Assembly: GCF_026127265.1 (NCBI RefSeq)
Contig: NZ_WWFG01000002.1
Location: 1,426,001-1,490,000, forward strand
Direction of reading: 5' to 3'
Length of the DNA stretch: 64,000 bases
DNA from: Nostoc sp. KVJ3
Lineage (GTDB): Bacteria; Cyanobacteriota; Cyanobacteriia; Cyanobacteriales; Nostocaceae
In this document: positions 1-11,259 of the stretch, piece by piece
How the letters are laid out: every line of letters begins with the position of its first letter
Numbering within the stretch: position 1 is the stretch's first letter
Program-made: the position numbers and the translations under genes
The notes under the pieces: generated by a model
Databases searched by the model: none
The model's input: only the letters and a program-made list of their open reading frames with translations
What the model was told of the DNA's origin: nothing

Positions 1-362
1 ATCGAAGTCACACCTAGCTAAAGCCTAAGATAAGCGATCGTAGCGGTTATTATACACGTTATTAATGGGGGGCATAACAATGTTGTGCCCCCACCGCGTT
101 TTAAATATCAAGATTTTTGTAACCCGCGTTCGTGTAGCGTTCCGAAAGGAAAAGTCAGAAGAATTTGAACGCCGGGTGAGAGAAGATAAAAGCTACTACT
201 ACTTTGCCTTTATCATGACAAATCGTAGGCGATCGCTCAATGTAATTTTATATAGTGTTAGCTCTAAATGAAACACTACACGTAGCTTGCTTCACCGTAA
301 GAAGACACAATCCAAAATCTAAAATTTAAAATGGTAAGCTGTCGGATAAAAACGGCATTTAC
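1..362. other. Gene-poor left edge of the window
   Basis: No convincing gene is seen. A 68-codon open frame at 65-271 has no family resemblance and runs through repeat-like DNA (a GCGATCGC HIP1 site near 230 and REP-like text such as CACGTAGCTTGCTTC near 280), so it is not called. The stretch probably separates the gene at 363 from one beyond the window edge. Confidence 0.5.
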
Positions 363-785
363 CTAAATCCACTCAAATCCCTGTGTGGCTAAAAATTCTT
401 TACCTGGTTCCAAAATATCTTTGCTTAAAATCAGTTTGACTTTTGGTGAACTAAGATACAAACGAAAACGCTGAATAAATAGTTGGTTAGCAGGTTCAAT
501 TTTCCTAATGGCACTCCAGGGAATCAATAACGGCGTAAGTCCCAAGCCAAGCAAGGGGAAAATACTCAGATAAATCCCTTGAGGAGTTATACCAACATTT
601 AAAGTTCCTTTGTAGTGAACCAAACCCACAGAACCACTTTGCATTCGGAAAAAATTTTGTGGTGGCGGTTCTTTGGTGCGGTAGAGTTTAGCGAGGCGAT
701 TCCAGTCATGACGGAATAGAAAAATCATGACTATCGTGGAAAATGTCAAAAAAACGATGTATATCCACTGAGGGGTATGTGACAT
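363..785 (-). CDS. Conserved hypothetical membrane-anchored protein (140 aa)
   Basis: The protein has one hydrophobic N-terminal segment (about residues 7-25, rich in I, V, F and L), followed by a soluble part containing a second, weaker hydrophobic patch near residues 70-90 (LSIFPLLGLGLTPLLIPW). The arrangement resembles small PH-domain-like membrane-associated proteins: after the anchor come short beta-strand-like stretches ending in a segment about turning coordinates into surface contact (WSAIRKIEP). I do not recognise a named family, and no catalytic motif is visible. It is transcribed leftward and alone; the next gene to the right is also on the minus strand but about 300 bases away. 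Function unknown. Confidence 0.6.
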   Translation of the reverse strand: MSHTPQWIYIVFLTFSTIVMIFLFRHDWNRLAKLYRTKEPPPQNFFRMQSGSVGLVHYKGTLNVGITPQGIYLSIFPLLGLGLTPLLIPWSAIRKIEPANQLFIQRFRLYLSSPKVKLILSKDILEPGKEFLATQGFEWI

Positions 786-1092
786 TGGTTTTTAAGTCAC
801 TGATGACTGACGCTTTAACTGTAAGCGATGTCTAACAACAAGTCTCTCTGCGTCTACATACTCACCAATCAACCACATTCCCTTGAATTTTTTCAAATTA
901 TAGAAGTATACCGATTAAAAACTGCTTCATAAAAATCCTATTCACTCAAAAAACTGGCCTTAATTAAAGCCAGTTTTTTGATTTTATTGAAAACTTCTAT
1001 TCAGACCTTGGGGCCGAGCATTAACGGAACACACTTGAGAAGATATTATTAAGCTTTATCATCGAAATGTCAAGATTTTGTGAATTAGTTCT
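786..1092. other. Intergenic region with a terminator hairpin
   Basis: The stretch has no coding potential. It holds the perfect 11-bp hairpin at 948-979 described separately; the rest is AT-rich sequence without a pattern I can name. Confidence 0.6.
948..979 (-). terminator. Rho-independent terminator hairpin, possibly bidirectional
   Basis: AAAAAACTGGC at 948-958 pairs perfectly with GCCAGTTTTTT at 969-979 across a 10-base loop. On either strand the stem ends in a T run. It lies downstream of the minus-strand ferredoxin-like gene that ends at 1093, which is the likeliest transcript to stop here. Confidence 0.7.
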
Positions 1093-1746
1093 TCAAAGCT
1101 TGCCATTAGATATCGCCACTTCCCTTAAATTCTCAGGCTGTGCTTCTAAACTGTTGTCACCAAAATGCTGATTCATCAGCGTGGGGACAAGTGATGCTTG
1201 AATTCGGCTATAGCGCGTTTTATCGGGCATAACTAGGTTTGGCCCAGCTTTACAATTTTTCATACAACCAGTGCCCTTGATTGTAACTTGGTCTTCTAAA
1301 CCGCGATCGCTTAAAGCTGCCTCCAAAGCCTGACAAACTGCTTTACCACCGCGTTTCATACAATCAGACTTTTGACACACCAAAATCGTGGCTTTAGCCT
1401 TAGCTGGCTTTACCTTGACATTATCAATCGATGGGGGTTCTTGGACTGGTGCGATCGTTTCAACTTTCCCCATCTCAGAACGCGCCGCCATCACCCGTTC
1501 AGCTTTCAGAGTGACTGTGTCATCCTTTAAATCATGTTTTTTGTAACCAACAACTTGCAACCAAGTCCCTGGTGGTAAGCGCAAATCAAAAGCAGCCCGT
1601 AAATGTTTAGCAAGTTTAATATAAGTCTCACCCTCATGAGTCCCCAGGATTAAGCCTTTAAGCTTATAGCCATCTTTAATAACAAAATTTATAAATCTAC
1701 CCTCAAGGCAAAATTCTGATATTTGTGTAGTGTAAGATGCACTCAT
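1093..1746 (-). CDS. (2Fe-2S) ferredoxin domain protein (thioredoxin-like ferredoxin fold)
   Basis: The C-terminal half (about residues 119-195) matches the thioredoxin-like [2Fe-2S] ferredoxin family: cysteines at 124, 129, 161 and 165 lie in CQKSDC and GCMKNC contexts followed by GPNLVM, the usual four-ligand layout. Residues 1-90 form a separate cyanobacterial N-terminal domain with beta-rich sequence and no cysteine ligands (C13 only), and a proline- and lysine-rich linker (about 97-118) joins the two. Such two-domain proteins of about 200 residues are common in cyanobacteria and their partner is unknown; electron transfer or cluster sensing is the family-based expectation. The start is followed by MSASYT and no better start is seen. 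It is a single gene with a terminator downstream. Confidence 0.85.
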   Translation of the reverse strand: MSASYTTQISEFCLEGRFINFVIKDGYKLKGLILGTHEGETYIKLAKHLRAAFDLRLPPGTWLQVVGYKKHDLKDDTVTLKAERVMAARSEMGKVETIAPVQEPPSIDNVKVKPAKAKATILVCQKSDCMKRGGKAVCQALEAALSDRGLEDQVTIKGTGCMKNCKAGPNLVMPDKTRYSRIQASLVPTLMNQHFGDNSLEAQPENLREVAISNGKL

Positions 1747-1821
1747 TTTTCTTTGACCTATTTTGAACTAGTACAAGCTATCAAGCGAGATATTCTCAGT
1801 AGTAGCTAAAGATTGTAACTG

Positions 1822-2121
1822 TTAGTAGTGACTTTGCCAGCAGCATTCAAGAGTCAAAATCTGGTCTTGACGAGAGGCTGTAAATCGCCGGATCACACCC
1901 CAAAGTTGAACAGCCGCAGTAGGATTGCTAATTTCAACTTTTAAGGGCTGGTTAGCCTCGCAACTACAGGGAATATCCAATTCCTTTAGGCGTTGATAGA
2001 CTTGCCAGCGATCTGCCCAATTCACCCCTACAAGGTGCTTTATTTCTATTTCTGAACTAAACGATTTCAAGAGAATTGCCCTCAAAGTGCAACAAACTTG
2101 CAGTAAATACCGCCATTTCAC
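1822..2121 (-). CDS. Asr1405/Asl0597 family protein (99 aa, unknown function)
   Basis: The small protein contains the segment VNWADRWQVYQRLKELDIPC (about residues 33-52), a beta-rich middle with two cysteines (C52, C54), and an ending VIRRFTASRQDQILTLECCW. This pattern matches a cyanobacteria-specific family named after Anabaena members Asr1405 and Asl0597; no function is established. The first roughly 15 residues (KWRYLLQVCCTLRAILL) look less typical, so a later start is possible. It runs in the same direction as the ferredoxin-like gene at 1093-1746, 75 bases upstream of it, and could be co-transcribed with it. Confidence 0.7.
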   Translation of the reverse strand: MKWRYLLQVCCTLRAILLKSFSSEIEIKHLVGVNWADRWQVYQRLKELDIPCSCEANQPLKVEISNPTAAVQLWGVIRRFTASRQDQILTLECCWQSHY

Positions 2122-2500
2122 TCCCTGCTTTTAAAAAATTAGGAGTTTAACCTGTTAAAACCAGTATACATTAAGTGCAAATAATTCTCATTAGTTTTGA
2201 AAAAATAAAATTCTTGCAGTCATCCATGATGAGATGAGGGAGAAAACTTTGCCCTGTCTTCCCCATCTCCTCAGTCGTTGAGAATTTTTTATATTCAAGC
2301 CCGTATGTCAATACCAATAATGATAGATATATGCAATTTGAGCGGAATACCATCATTCAGCAGACAAGAAACTTGAGAATTTTAGTAGGTAAAAATACAA
2401 AATATTGTTATGGCAAATTGGCTTGCTATTATTATTAAAATGTTAATATGTAAAGAATAAGCAGTTAAAAACTGTAACTACTAAAAAAAAGAGAAACACA
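2122..2500. other. Divergent intergenic region upstream of dps
   Basis: This gap separates the minus-strand gene ending its start at 2121 from dps on the plus strand, so it should hold promoters in both directions. The sequence immediately before dps is very AT-rich with an A-run (AAAAAAAAGAGAAA) near 2484-2497. A 61-codon minus-strand frame at 2171-2356 shows no family signal and is not called. Confidence 0.5.
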
Positions 2501-3055
2501 ATGTCTGAAACACAAACTTTGTTACGAAACTTTGGTCATGTATATGACAATCCAGTGTTGCTCGATCATAGCGTAACTGCTCCAGTTACAGAAGGATTCA
2601 ACGTTGTATTAGCTAGTTTTCAGGCACTGTACTTGCAGTACCAAAAGCATCATTTTGTAGTTGAAGGTTCAGAATTTTATTCTCTGCATGAGTTTTTTAA
2701 CGAAAGCTACGACCAAGTACAAGACCACGTCCATGAAATTGGAGAACGCTTAGATGGTCTAGGTGGCGTGCCAGTAGCGACTTTCAGCAAACTCGCAGAA
2801 TTAACCTGTTTTGAGCAAGAATCTGAAGGTGTATATTCTTCTCGCCAAATGGTGGAAAATGACCTAGCTGCCGAACAAGCCATTATTGGTGTGATTCGCC
2901 GTCAAGCTGCTCAGGCAGAGAGTTTAGGAGATCGGGGCACACGCTATCTATACGAAAAGATTTTGTTGAAAACTGAGGAACGTGCTTATCATTTATCCCA
3001 CTTCCTCGCCAAAGATAGCTTAACTTTAGGATTTGTCCAAGCGGCTCAAAGCTAA
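2501..3055 (+). CDS. dps: Dps family ferritin-like DNA-protection protein
   Basis: The 184-residue protein has the Dps/miniferritin four-helix pattern. The first long helix contains QALYLQYQKHHFVVEG (about residues 40-55), the family's ferroxidase His region, followed by LHEFFNESYDQVQDHVHEIGERL (about 63-85), where acidic and His residues complete the intersubunit iron site, and GGVPVATFSKLAE. Dps dodecamers oxidise and store iron, consuming H2O2 and protecting DNA; heterocystous cyanobacteria carry several paralogues. A GAGAAA run precedes the ATG. The gene is monocistronic: a strong terminator follows at 3131. Which paralogue this is cannot be decided from the sequence alone. Confidence 0.9.
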   Translation: MSETQTLLRNFGHVYDNPVLLDHSVTAPVTEGFNVVLASFQALYLQYQKHHFVVEGSEFYSLHEFFNESYDQVQDHVHEIGERLDGLGGVPVATFSKLAELTCFEQESEGVYSSRQMVENDLAAEQAIIGVIRRQAAQAESLGDRGTRYLYEKILLKTEERAYHLSHFLAKDSLTLGFVQAAQS

Positions 3056-3583
3056 AACTCCCATAATCTAGATTTGTCTACCTAGACTGCAAAAAAAGTT
3101 GGCAGCACGAACTCTTAAAATATTATAAAGAATGGCAGAGAATGGTATCCTTATTTCTCTGCCATTTTTAATTTAAGTAAACATATCATCATAATATTTA
3201 ACCTAGAAAATCTTTAGCAATTAGCTAGTTTAATAAATATTTTTATCTAAGAAATTTATTTGGGCTGCATAAGTAGACAGTATGCACCAATAAATCACAA
3301 TTTGTTGCAAAGTCTCATCAAATTAAATAACAAAAATTTGCAAAAGCTTTAAAAATTTGAACATCACAATTAAATAAAATTAAAAATACAAAATAATCAT
3401 TGGGCATTGGGGAATTGGTTATTTATTCTTTCTCCCCCTCCTCCCTCATCTCCCTTGTCCCGCTTATCCCCCAGTCCCCTCTCTGTCATCAAACCTAGAA
3501 AACTTAATAATAAAAAGCACGAGAGGGTGTAAAGACCCTTAAAATAATCAGGATTTGTATTCTCATACTCCAAGGCAACGACT
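3056..3583. other. Intergenic region between dps and carB
   Basis: Contains the dps terminator at 3131-3170, then AT-rich DNA and an STRR-like stretch (ATTGGGCATTGGGG near 3400, CTCCCCCTCCTCCC near 3435). Just before carB there is a short inverted motif GGGTGTAAAGACCC at about 3526-3539 that could shape the carB leader. No gene is seen. Confidence 0.55.
3131..3170 (+). terminator. Terminator of dps
   Basis: AATGGCAGAGAA (3131-3142) pairs perfectly with TTCTCTGCCATT (3155-3166) over a 12-base loop and is followed by TTTAATTT. The 12-bp stem with a T tract lies about 75 bases after the dps stop. Confidence 0.85.
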
Positions 3584-6850
<3,267 letters not shown>

Positions 6851-7377
6851 GGAGTAGGGAGTAGAGAGTAGGGGGAGACAAGGGAGACAAGGGAGATAAG
6901 GGAGCAGGGGGAGAAAGAATAAATAACCAATGCCCCATGCCCCATTCCCAATTCCCAAGAAAATTAAGCAATTGTTATAAGAGAATGACTATAGTTCTCA
7001 TTAGATATATCTTAACAAATATGAGGAAGCTTATGTTGACCAGATAATTTCTGAAATTGACTTTTAATCAGCCTTGAGAGAGAGGGCGATATTGCATGAA
7101 CTGGAACAACCAGGAAATTTAATGTCGCCATATAGCCAAAACATTCTCATAAATGTTACAATTGTTAATAAGACTCCAATAAAAAAATGTTTAAGAAGCT
7201 ACCTTTTATCTAACTGTAGATACTTGTGAAAAGTAGGAAATAACTGTAACTTTTAGCAGTTAAGCAGCCTAAATTTGATTATTATGAGCAGCCGAATTTA
7301 TCGGGCGCGTAAGTTGCAAACCATACATGGGTTCCCAGTCTGACTGGGTATCACCCTAACAAAGCATCTATCCCTTA
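6851..7377. other. Intergenic region with STRR repeats upstream of a sigma factor gene
   Basis: The first 110 bases are short tandem repeats: GGGAGTA copies then GGGAGACAA copies, then CCATGCCCCATTCCCAATTCCC (STRR1-like) to about 6960. The rest is AT-rich unique DNA that should carry the sigma factor promoter. A small inverted motif CCCAGTCTGACTGGG occurs at 7336-7350 in the expected leader. No gene is seen. Confidence 0.55.
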
Positions 7378-8376
7378 ATGACCCTACCGCCAAACCCATC
7401 ATTACCAAAGAGTAGCGCCATGAAGACCGCTCAGACAGCCACAGACCTCGTGCGGACTTACCTGCGTGAGATTGGCCGTGTGCCACTCTTAACCCACGAG
7501 GAAGAGATTTTCTATGGTAAACAGGTGCAACGTTCCTGTACTTTGCACGAATCAAGAGAATCTCTTGCCACCCAGTTAGGTCGTCAACCGACTTTAGAAG
7601 AGTGGGCCAAAGCGACAAACTTAGAACCAGGAGAATTAAACGAAGCGATCGCTGATGGTGAGATTGCTAAACGTAAAATGGTAGAAGCTAATTTACGGTT
7701 GGTGGTCTCCGTTGCCAAAAAGTACATCAAGCGCAACGTCGATTTACTGGACTTGATCCAAGAAGGTAGTATTGGTATGCAACGCGGCGTAGAAAAGTTT
7801 GACCCTACCAAAGGGTATAGATTTTCTACCTACGCCTATTGGTGGATTCGGCAAGCCATCACCCGTGCTATAGCCGAAAAAGCCCGCACCATTCGGCTGC
7901 CCATCCATATTACTGAAAAATTAAATAAAATTAAAAAGGCACAGCGCCAATTGTCTCAAAAATTGGGACGCGCTCCGACAGCTGGTGAGCTAGCTGAAGA
8001 ATTAGAATTGACTCCCAAACAAGTAAGAGAATATCTAGAAAAGGCGCGTTTGCCCCTATCTTTAGATTTGCGATTGGGTGATAATTATGATACCGAACTC
8101 GGAGAAATGCTGGAAGATCCAGGAGCATCTCCAGAAGAGTTCGTCATGCAATCTTCCCTATCTTATGACTTAGATCGGCTGATGGGCGATCTAACGCCAC
8201 AACAAAGGGAAGTAATCACGCTACGTTTTGGCTTAACTGATGGGCAAGCGCTGACGCTGGCTAAAATCGGTGAAATACTGAACATCAGCCGCGAACGAGT
8301 CCGGCAAATTGAGCGGGAAGCTTTAACTAAACTCCGTAAGTCTAAAGCCAATATGGATGAATATTTGGCAAGTTAG
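7378..8376 (+). CDS. Group 2 sigma-70 factor (RpoD/SigA family)
   Basis: The 332-residue protein carries sigma regions 1.2 to 4 but lacks the long N-terminal region 1.1 of the primary sigma factor, which defines group 2 factors (SigB, SigC, SigD, SigE types). Visible blocks: region 1.2 (DLVRTYLREIGRVPLLTHEEE, about 21-41), region 2 (LRLVVSVAKKY, LLDLIQEGSIGM, YRFSTYAYWWIRQAI, about 104-165), region 3 (RLPIHITEKLNKI), and region 4 with the helix-turn-helix (LTLAKIGEILNISRERVRQIE, about 290-312). In cyanobacteria these respond to nitrogen, carbon or light stress. The ATG at 7420 (MKTAQTATDL) is an alternative start. I cannot assign the subtype safely. Confidence 0.93.
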   Translation: MTLPPNPSLPKSSAMKTAQTATDLVRTYLREIGRVPLLTHEEEIFYGKQVQRSCTLHESRESLATQLGRQPTLEEWAKATNLEPGELNEAIADGEIAKRKMVEANLRLVVSVAKKYIKRNVDLLDLIQEGSIGMQRGVEKFDPTKGYRFSTYAYWWIRQAITRAIAEKARTIRLPIHITEKLNKIKKAQRQLSQKLGRAPTAGELAEELELTPKQVREYLEKARLPLSLDLRLGDNYDTELGEMLEDPGASPEEFVMQSSLSYDLDRLMGDLTPQQREVITLRFGLTDGQALTLAKIGEILNISRERVRQIEREALTKLRKSKANMDEYLAS

Positions 8377-8380
8377 GAGT

Positions 8381-8404
8381 ACAGACGCGATTAATCGCGT
8401 CTGT
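8381..8404. repeat. Perfect 24-base palindrome after the sigma factor gene
   Basis: ACAGACGCGATT is followed directly by its reverse complement AATCGCGTCTGT. A half copy, GATTAATCGCGTCTGTC followed by TTTTTT, occurs at about 10443-10459 after the CBS gene. It sits five bases after the sigma factor stop and could fold as a transcript-end hairpin, but there is no T run here; the reuse of the sequence suggests a dispersed repeat. Confidence 0.6.
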
Positions 8405-8420
8405 GCAGGAATTAGGAGTG

Positions 8421-8506
8421 ATACCAGTTCTTTATAAAGATGCACATAATAAGTCTCCCCAACACATCGGGGGGTAAATATATCCAGCTTCACAAAGAAA
8501 CGGTAT
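8421..8506. repeat. Dispersed repeat with imperfect terminal inverted ends (intact copy)
   Basis: The unit starts ATACCAGTTCTTT and ends AAAGAAACGGTAT, an imperfect inverted pair, and contains AAGATGCACA, CATCGGGGGGTAAA and CAGCTTCACAA. A second copy starts at 12634 and is interrupted by a MITE-like insertion; this copy therefore shows what the unoccupied site looks like. Confidence 0.7.
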
Positions 8507-8722
8507 GAGGAGTTTTTAATTAACTTCTCACTCTTTACTTTATTTGTTAGGGTGAGAAAATACGCTGACTTTAGTACGGTTACACCTACTTCCACCAGAA
8601 AGCAAGACTGTTACATTAGTTGACAGGAAGACGAAATAGCTAGCTAAGTCAAGTCCAAAACAGGCATTTAATATTCAAATCACAAGCACCGCAGCCAAGA
8701 GTGGTAGTTAAGGAGCTAAATA

Positions 8723-9067
8723 ATGAGTAACCCATCCAATCGTGTCTCAGAATTTTTCAATAGCGAATCAGAAACTAACGATTTACTATGGCAGTACGTT
8801 AAATCTTTGAGTCCAGAGACAGTTACCCAGCTATCTAAACCTACATCTGCCGAAGTCTTTCAGGTGATGGAACGAAATATTACAGGACTATTGGGTAATC
8901 TACCTTCAGAACACTTTGGCATTACCGTAAGCACCAGTCGGGAAAGTCTAGGTCGGCTTCTGGCTTCTGCTATGATCAGTGGTTATTTCTTGCGTAATGC
9001 TGAACAGAGAATGAATTTTGAACTCGCCCTACAAGGCACTGAAACCAACAATACCGAAGTTGACTAG
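8723..9067 (+). CDS. DUF760 domain-containing protein
   Basis: The 114-residue soluble protein matches the DUF760 family of cyanobacteria and plastids: FNSESETNDLLWQYVKSLSPETVTQLSKP (about 12-40) followed by EVFQVMERNITGLLGNLP and LGRLLASAMISGYFLRNAEQRMNFE (about 75-100). The function of the family is unknown. AAGGAGCTAAATA precedes the ATG, a good ribosome binding site. A perfect 14-base tandem duplication (GAAGTTGACTAGAA at 9056-9069 and 9070-9083) spans the stop codon, so the second copy lies in the 3' untranslated region and also carries an in-frame stop. It is a single gene, ending before the hairpin at 9261. Confidence 0.85.
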   Translation: MSNPSNRVSEFFNSESETNDLLWQYVKSLSPETVTQLSKPTSAEVFQVMERNITGLLGNLPSEHFGITVSTSRESLGRLLASAMISGYFLRNAEQRMNFELALQGTETNNTEVD

Positions 9068-9260
9068 AAGAAGTTGACTAGAAATATAAAATTTAGCAAA
9101 TTCTATATTGTTGTTGGACTAATTGCTAGCCACAGTCATGGCTAGAGGAATTAAAAATAAGCCTCTGCGAAATCTTTGCCTCTAATTCCCAAACGTATAT
9201 CAGCTAAACTTTTTTAAGATATCCAAAATAGTGACGCATTAAGGTTGGAATTTCAAGAAT

Positions 9261-9299
9261 CAAAACTCGGCAGAGTTAAAACTATTCTGCCGAGTTTTG
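9261..9299 (+). terminator. Strong hairpin upstream of mutT
   Basis: CAAAACTCGGCAGA (9261-9274) pairs perfectly with TCTGCCGAGTTTTG (9286-9299) around an 11-base loop, giving a 14-bp stem. It is about 190 bases past the DUF760 stop and 34 bases before the chosen mutT start; it likely ends upstream transcription or structures the mutT leader. Confidence 0.7.
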
Positions 9300-9332
9300 T
9301 TGTTAATCATCTCCCCCTCTTATCAATCAATT

Positions 9333-9749
9333 ATGAGTGAAACCAGTTCTTTCTCGCCTCATAAAATCATTGGTGTTGCAGTAATTTGGAATGACCAAAA
9401 GCAAATTTTAATCGATCGCCGTCGTCCAGAAGGAGCAATGGGTGGTTTATGGGAATTTCCTGGCGGTAAAATTGAACCTGGTGAAACTATCAGCGAGTGT
9501 ATTCAACGAGAAATTTCCGAAGAACTGGCAATAGAAATTGAAGTGGGAGAGCATCTAATTACTATTGACCACACCTATACAAATTTGCGCGTTACCCTCA
9601 CAGTACATCACTGCCGCCATATTAGAGGTGTTCCCCAACCTTTGGAATCTGATGAAATTCGCTGGGTAACTTTGGAAGAACTAGAGCAGTTTACTTTTCC
9701 TAAAGCAAATACTCAAATTATTGCTGCTTTAAAAGCGAATAGGGAATAG
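9333..9749 (+). CDS. mutT: 8-oxo-dGTP diphosphatase (MutT-type Nudix hydrolase)
   Basis: The 138-residue protein begins with a strand and loop typical of MutT (KIIGVAVIWNDQKQILIDRRRPEGAMGGLWEFPGG) and has a Nudix box G-x5-E-x7-RE-x2-EE at GGKIEPGETISECIQREISEE. The residue usually Gly after the box is Ala (EELAI). It ends with the DEIRWVTLEELEQFTFPKAN motif typical of bacterial MutT. The enzyme removes oxidised dGTP from the nucleotide pool. The reading frame stays open upstream to a TTG at 9297, but that codon lies inside the hairpin at 9261-9299, so the ATG at 9333 (MSETSS) is preferred. STRR repeats follow the stop. Confidence 0.9.
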   Translation: MSETSSFSPHKIIGVAVIWNDQKQILIDRRRPEGAMGGLWEFPGGKIEPGETISECIQREISEELAIEIEVGEHLITIDHTYTNLRVTLTVHHCRHIRGVPQPLESDEIRWVTLEELEQFTFPKANTQIIAALKANRE

Positions 9750-9900
9750 GGCATGGGACATTGGGAATAGGAAAGAGTTTTTAATAGTGAATTGCCCAAT
9801 GAATGCCTAAGACTTCGGCTTCTCTACATCTACAAGACGCTGTTCGCATTCGCTTAGTATAAGTGCCCAATTCCCAATTCCCAATTCCCACTACCGTAAC
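9750..9900. repeat. STRR and REP-like repeats between mutT and the CBS gene
   Basis: GGGCATGGGACATTGGGAATAGG follows the mutT stop in short repeat units, then a REP-like stretch (GACTTCGGCTTCTCTAC, ACAAGACGCTGTTCGCATTC), then three CCCAATT units near 9867-9890. This is intergenic repetitive DNA of the kind seen through the window. Confidence 0.65.
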
Positions 9901-9982
9901 AATCTATTAATTGCATCAGGTAGAGTCCCGCAATTTTCTACAATAGGCGCAGAGACTTTGATTAAGGGTGTCAAGCAAATAA

Positions 9983-10447
9983 ATGCCTAAAATTGTTGCC
10001 GATGTGATGAGCCGCGATCCTATTGTCGTTCACGCGGAAACTCCACTGAAGGAAGCTATCCAAATTCTTGCAGAACGCCACATCAGCGGACTACCTGTTG
10101 TGGATAATGTTGGGAAATTGGTGGGCATTATCTCAGAAACTGATTTGATGTGGCAAGAAACTGGTGTTACTCCACCTGCGTACATTATGTTTCTTGATAG
10201 CGTTATCTATTTAAAAAATCCTGCTACTTATGACCGAGACTTGCACAAAGCACTTGGGCAAACCGTTGGGGAGGTGATGAGTAAAAACCCGATCGCTATT
10301 TCCCCTGATAAAACTCTAAAAGAAGCCGCTACAATCATGCACGATCGCAGCGTTCATCGCTTGCCAGTACTTGATGGCACAGATCAAGTAATTGGTATCC
10401 TGACTCGTGGTGATATTATTCGGGCAATGGCAGCAAGTCAAGATTAA
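9983..10447 (+). CDS. CBS-pair domain protein
   Basis: The 154-residue protein is almost entirely a tandem CBS pair (Bateman module): the first CBS begins VADVMSRDPIVVHAETPLKEA with GLPVVDNVGKLVGIISETDL, the second VGEVMSKNPIAISPDKTLKEAA with RLPVLDGTDQVIGILTRGDIIRAMA. Such stand-alone pairs bind adenine nucleotides and modulate partner enzymes; in plants and cyanobacteria some regulate thioredoxin systems. The roughly 35-residue insert between the motifs (WQETGVTPPAYIMFLDSVIYLKNP) is characteristic of cyanobacterial and plastid CBSX-like proteins. It lies 44 bases upstream of nblB in the same direction, so the two may share a transcript. Confidence 0.88.
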   Translation: MPKIVADVMSRDPIVVHAETPLKEAIQILAERHISGLPVVDNVGKLVGIISETDLMWQETGVTPPAYIMFLDSVIYLKNPATYDRDLHKALGQTVGEVMSKNPIAISPDKTLKEAATIMHDRSVHRLPVLDGTDQVIGILTRGDIIRAMAASQD

Positions 10448-10491
10448 TCGCGTCTGTCTTTTTTAAACCTTTGAAAATCAAGGATAACTAA

Positions 10492-11157
10492 ATGAGTATT
10501 ACTTCGGAGTCTGTTAAGCAATTGCTAAGTTCTGAGGATTTAGGCGATCGCTTACGTGCAGTAAATCAAATCCGCCAACTGGAACCTGCGGTTGGCTTTA
10601 AATTGATTCAAACTGCCATTAGCGATCGCAATTCCCGTGTCCGTTACTCAGCTGTGAGTCAAATGGATACACTGGGAACCCAAGATTTACAATTATCCTT
10701 AGATATCTTGCGCGATCGCTTGCTTCATGACTCTGAAGTAGATGTCCAAGCAGCAGCAGCAGACTGTTTGGGTGCGCTAAAGCTACGTGAAGCTTTTGAA
10801 GATTTGCAGCAGCTTTATTATACAACCAGTGAATGGCTAATACAATTTAGTATCATTGCCACATTAGGAGAGTTAGGCGATCCACGAGCCTTTGAATTGC
10901 TCAAAGAGGCACTCTCATCAGAAACCGAATTAGTACAAACTGCTGCTATTAGTTCTTTGGGTGAATTGGGAGATTTACAAGCAGTTCCCCTGTTAGCTCC
11001 CTATGCTACTAATCCAGATTGGCAAATTCGTTACAGACTTGTACAAGCCTTAGCTCGTTTGGGTAATGCAGAAGCCAAATCTATATTAGAAACTCTGGCT
11101 GATGATGAAGTAGAAGCGATCGCAACTGAAGCTAAAAATTCTTTGCAATCAGTATAA
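10492..11157 (+). CDS. nblB: Phycobilisome degradation protein NblB (HEAT-repeat)
   Basis: The 221-residue protein consists of HEAT/PBS-lyase-type helical repeats: recurring A-x-x-x-L-G-x-L units (ADCLGALKLREA, IATLGELGDPRAFELL, ISSLGELGDLQAVPLL, VQALARLGNAEAKSIL). Length and opening (SITSESVKQLLSSEDLGDRLRAVNQIRQLEP) fit NblB, the lyase-related factor needed to dismantle phycobilisomes during nutrient starvation, acting on phycobiliprotein bilin pockets after NblA-dependent targeting. No signal peptide or membrane segment is present, consistent with a cytosolic or thylakoid-surface role. The coding sequence carries several HIP1-type GCGATCGC sites. A hairpin follows the stop at 11171. Confidence 0.88.
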   Translation: MSITSESVKQLLSSEDLGDRLRAVNQIRQLEPAVGFKLIQTAISDRNSRVRYSAVSQMDTLGTQDLQLSLDILRDRLLHDSEVDVQAAAADCLGALKLREAFEDLQQLYYTTSEWLIQFSIIATLGELGDPRAFELLKEALSSETELVQTAAISSLGELGDLQAVPLLAPYATNPDWQIRYRLVQALARLGNAEAKSILETLADDEVEAIATEAKNSLQSV

Positions 11158-11170
11158 CAGGATAAAAAAA

Positions 11171-11210
11171 TCGATCTGGTTGGTAAAATTTTGCATTCCA
11201 GCCAGATCGA
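11171..11210 (+). terminator. Hairpin after nblB
   Basis: TCGATCTGGTTGG (11171-11183) pairs with CCAGCCAGATCGA (11198-11210) with one G-U pair. There is no long T run after it, so it may be a weak terminator or an mRNA-stabilising end. Confidence 0.6.
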
Positions 11211-11223
11211 ATAGATAAATTCG

Positions 11224-11250
11224 AGTGACTTTCAGTTTCTAAAAGTCACT
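11224..11250 (-). terminator. Hairpin downstream of the PEP-CTERM gene
   Basis: AGTGACTTT (11224-11232) pairs with AAAGTCACT (11242-11250). It lies ten bases past the stop of the minus-strand gene, so it would terminate that transcript. Confidence 0.55.
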
Positions 11251-11259
11251 TGTTCCATA

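Larger units (their letters stand above)
8377..8722. other. Intergenic region with two repeats
   Basis: Begins with a perfect 24-base palindrome at 8381-8404, then a dispersed repeat copy at 8421-8506 (both listed separately). From about 8510 to 8722 is AT-rich unique DNA, with AAGGAG at about 8709-8714 acting as the ribosome binding site for the next gene. Confidence 0.55.

Noticed and set aside
65..271. 68-codon open frame at the left edge
   Set aside because: It has no recognisable family features and overlaps repeat-like sequence, so there is no support for a gene.
2171..2356. 61-codon minus-strand frame upstream of dps
   Set aside because: It lies in an AT-rich promoter region and has no motif, signal or partner.
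8381..8404. Palindrome taken as the sigma factor terminator
   Set aside because: No T run follows and a half copy occurs elsewhere, so it is listed as a repeat rather than called a terminator.
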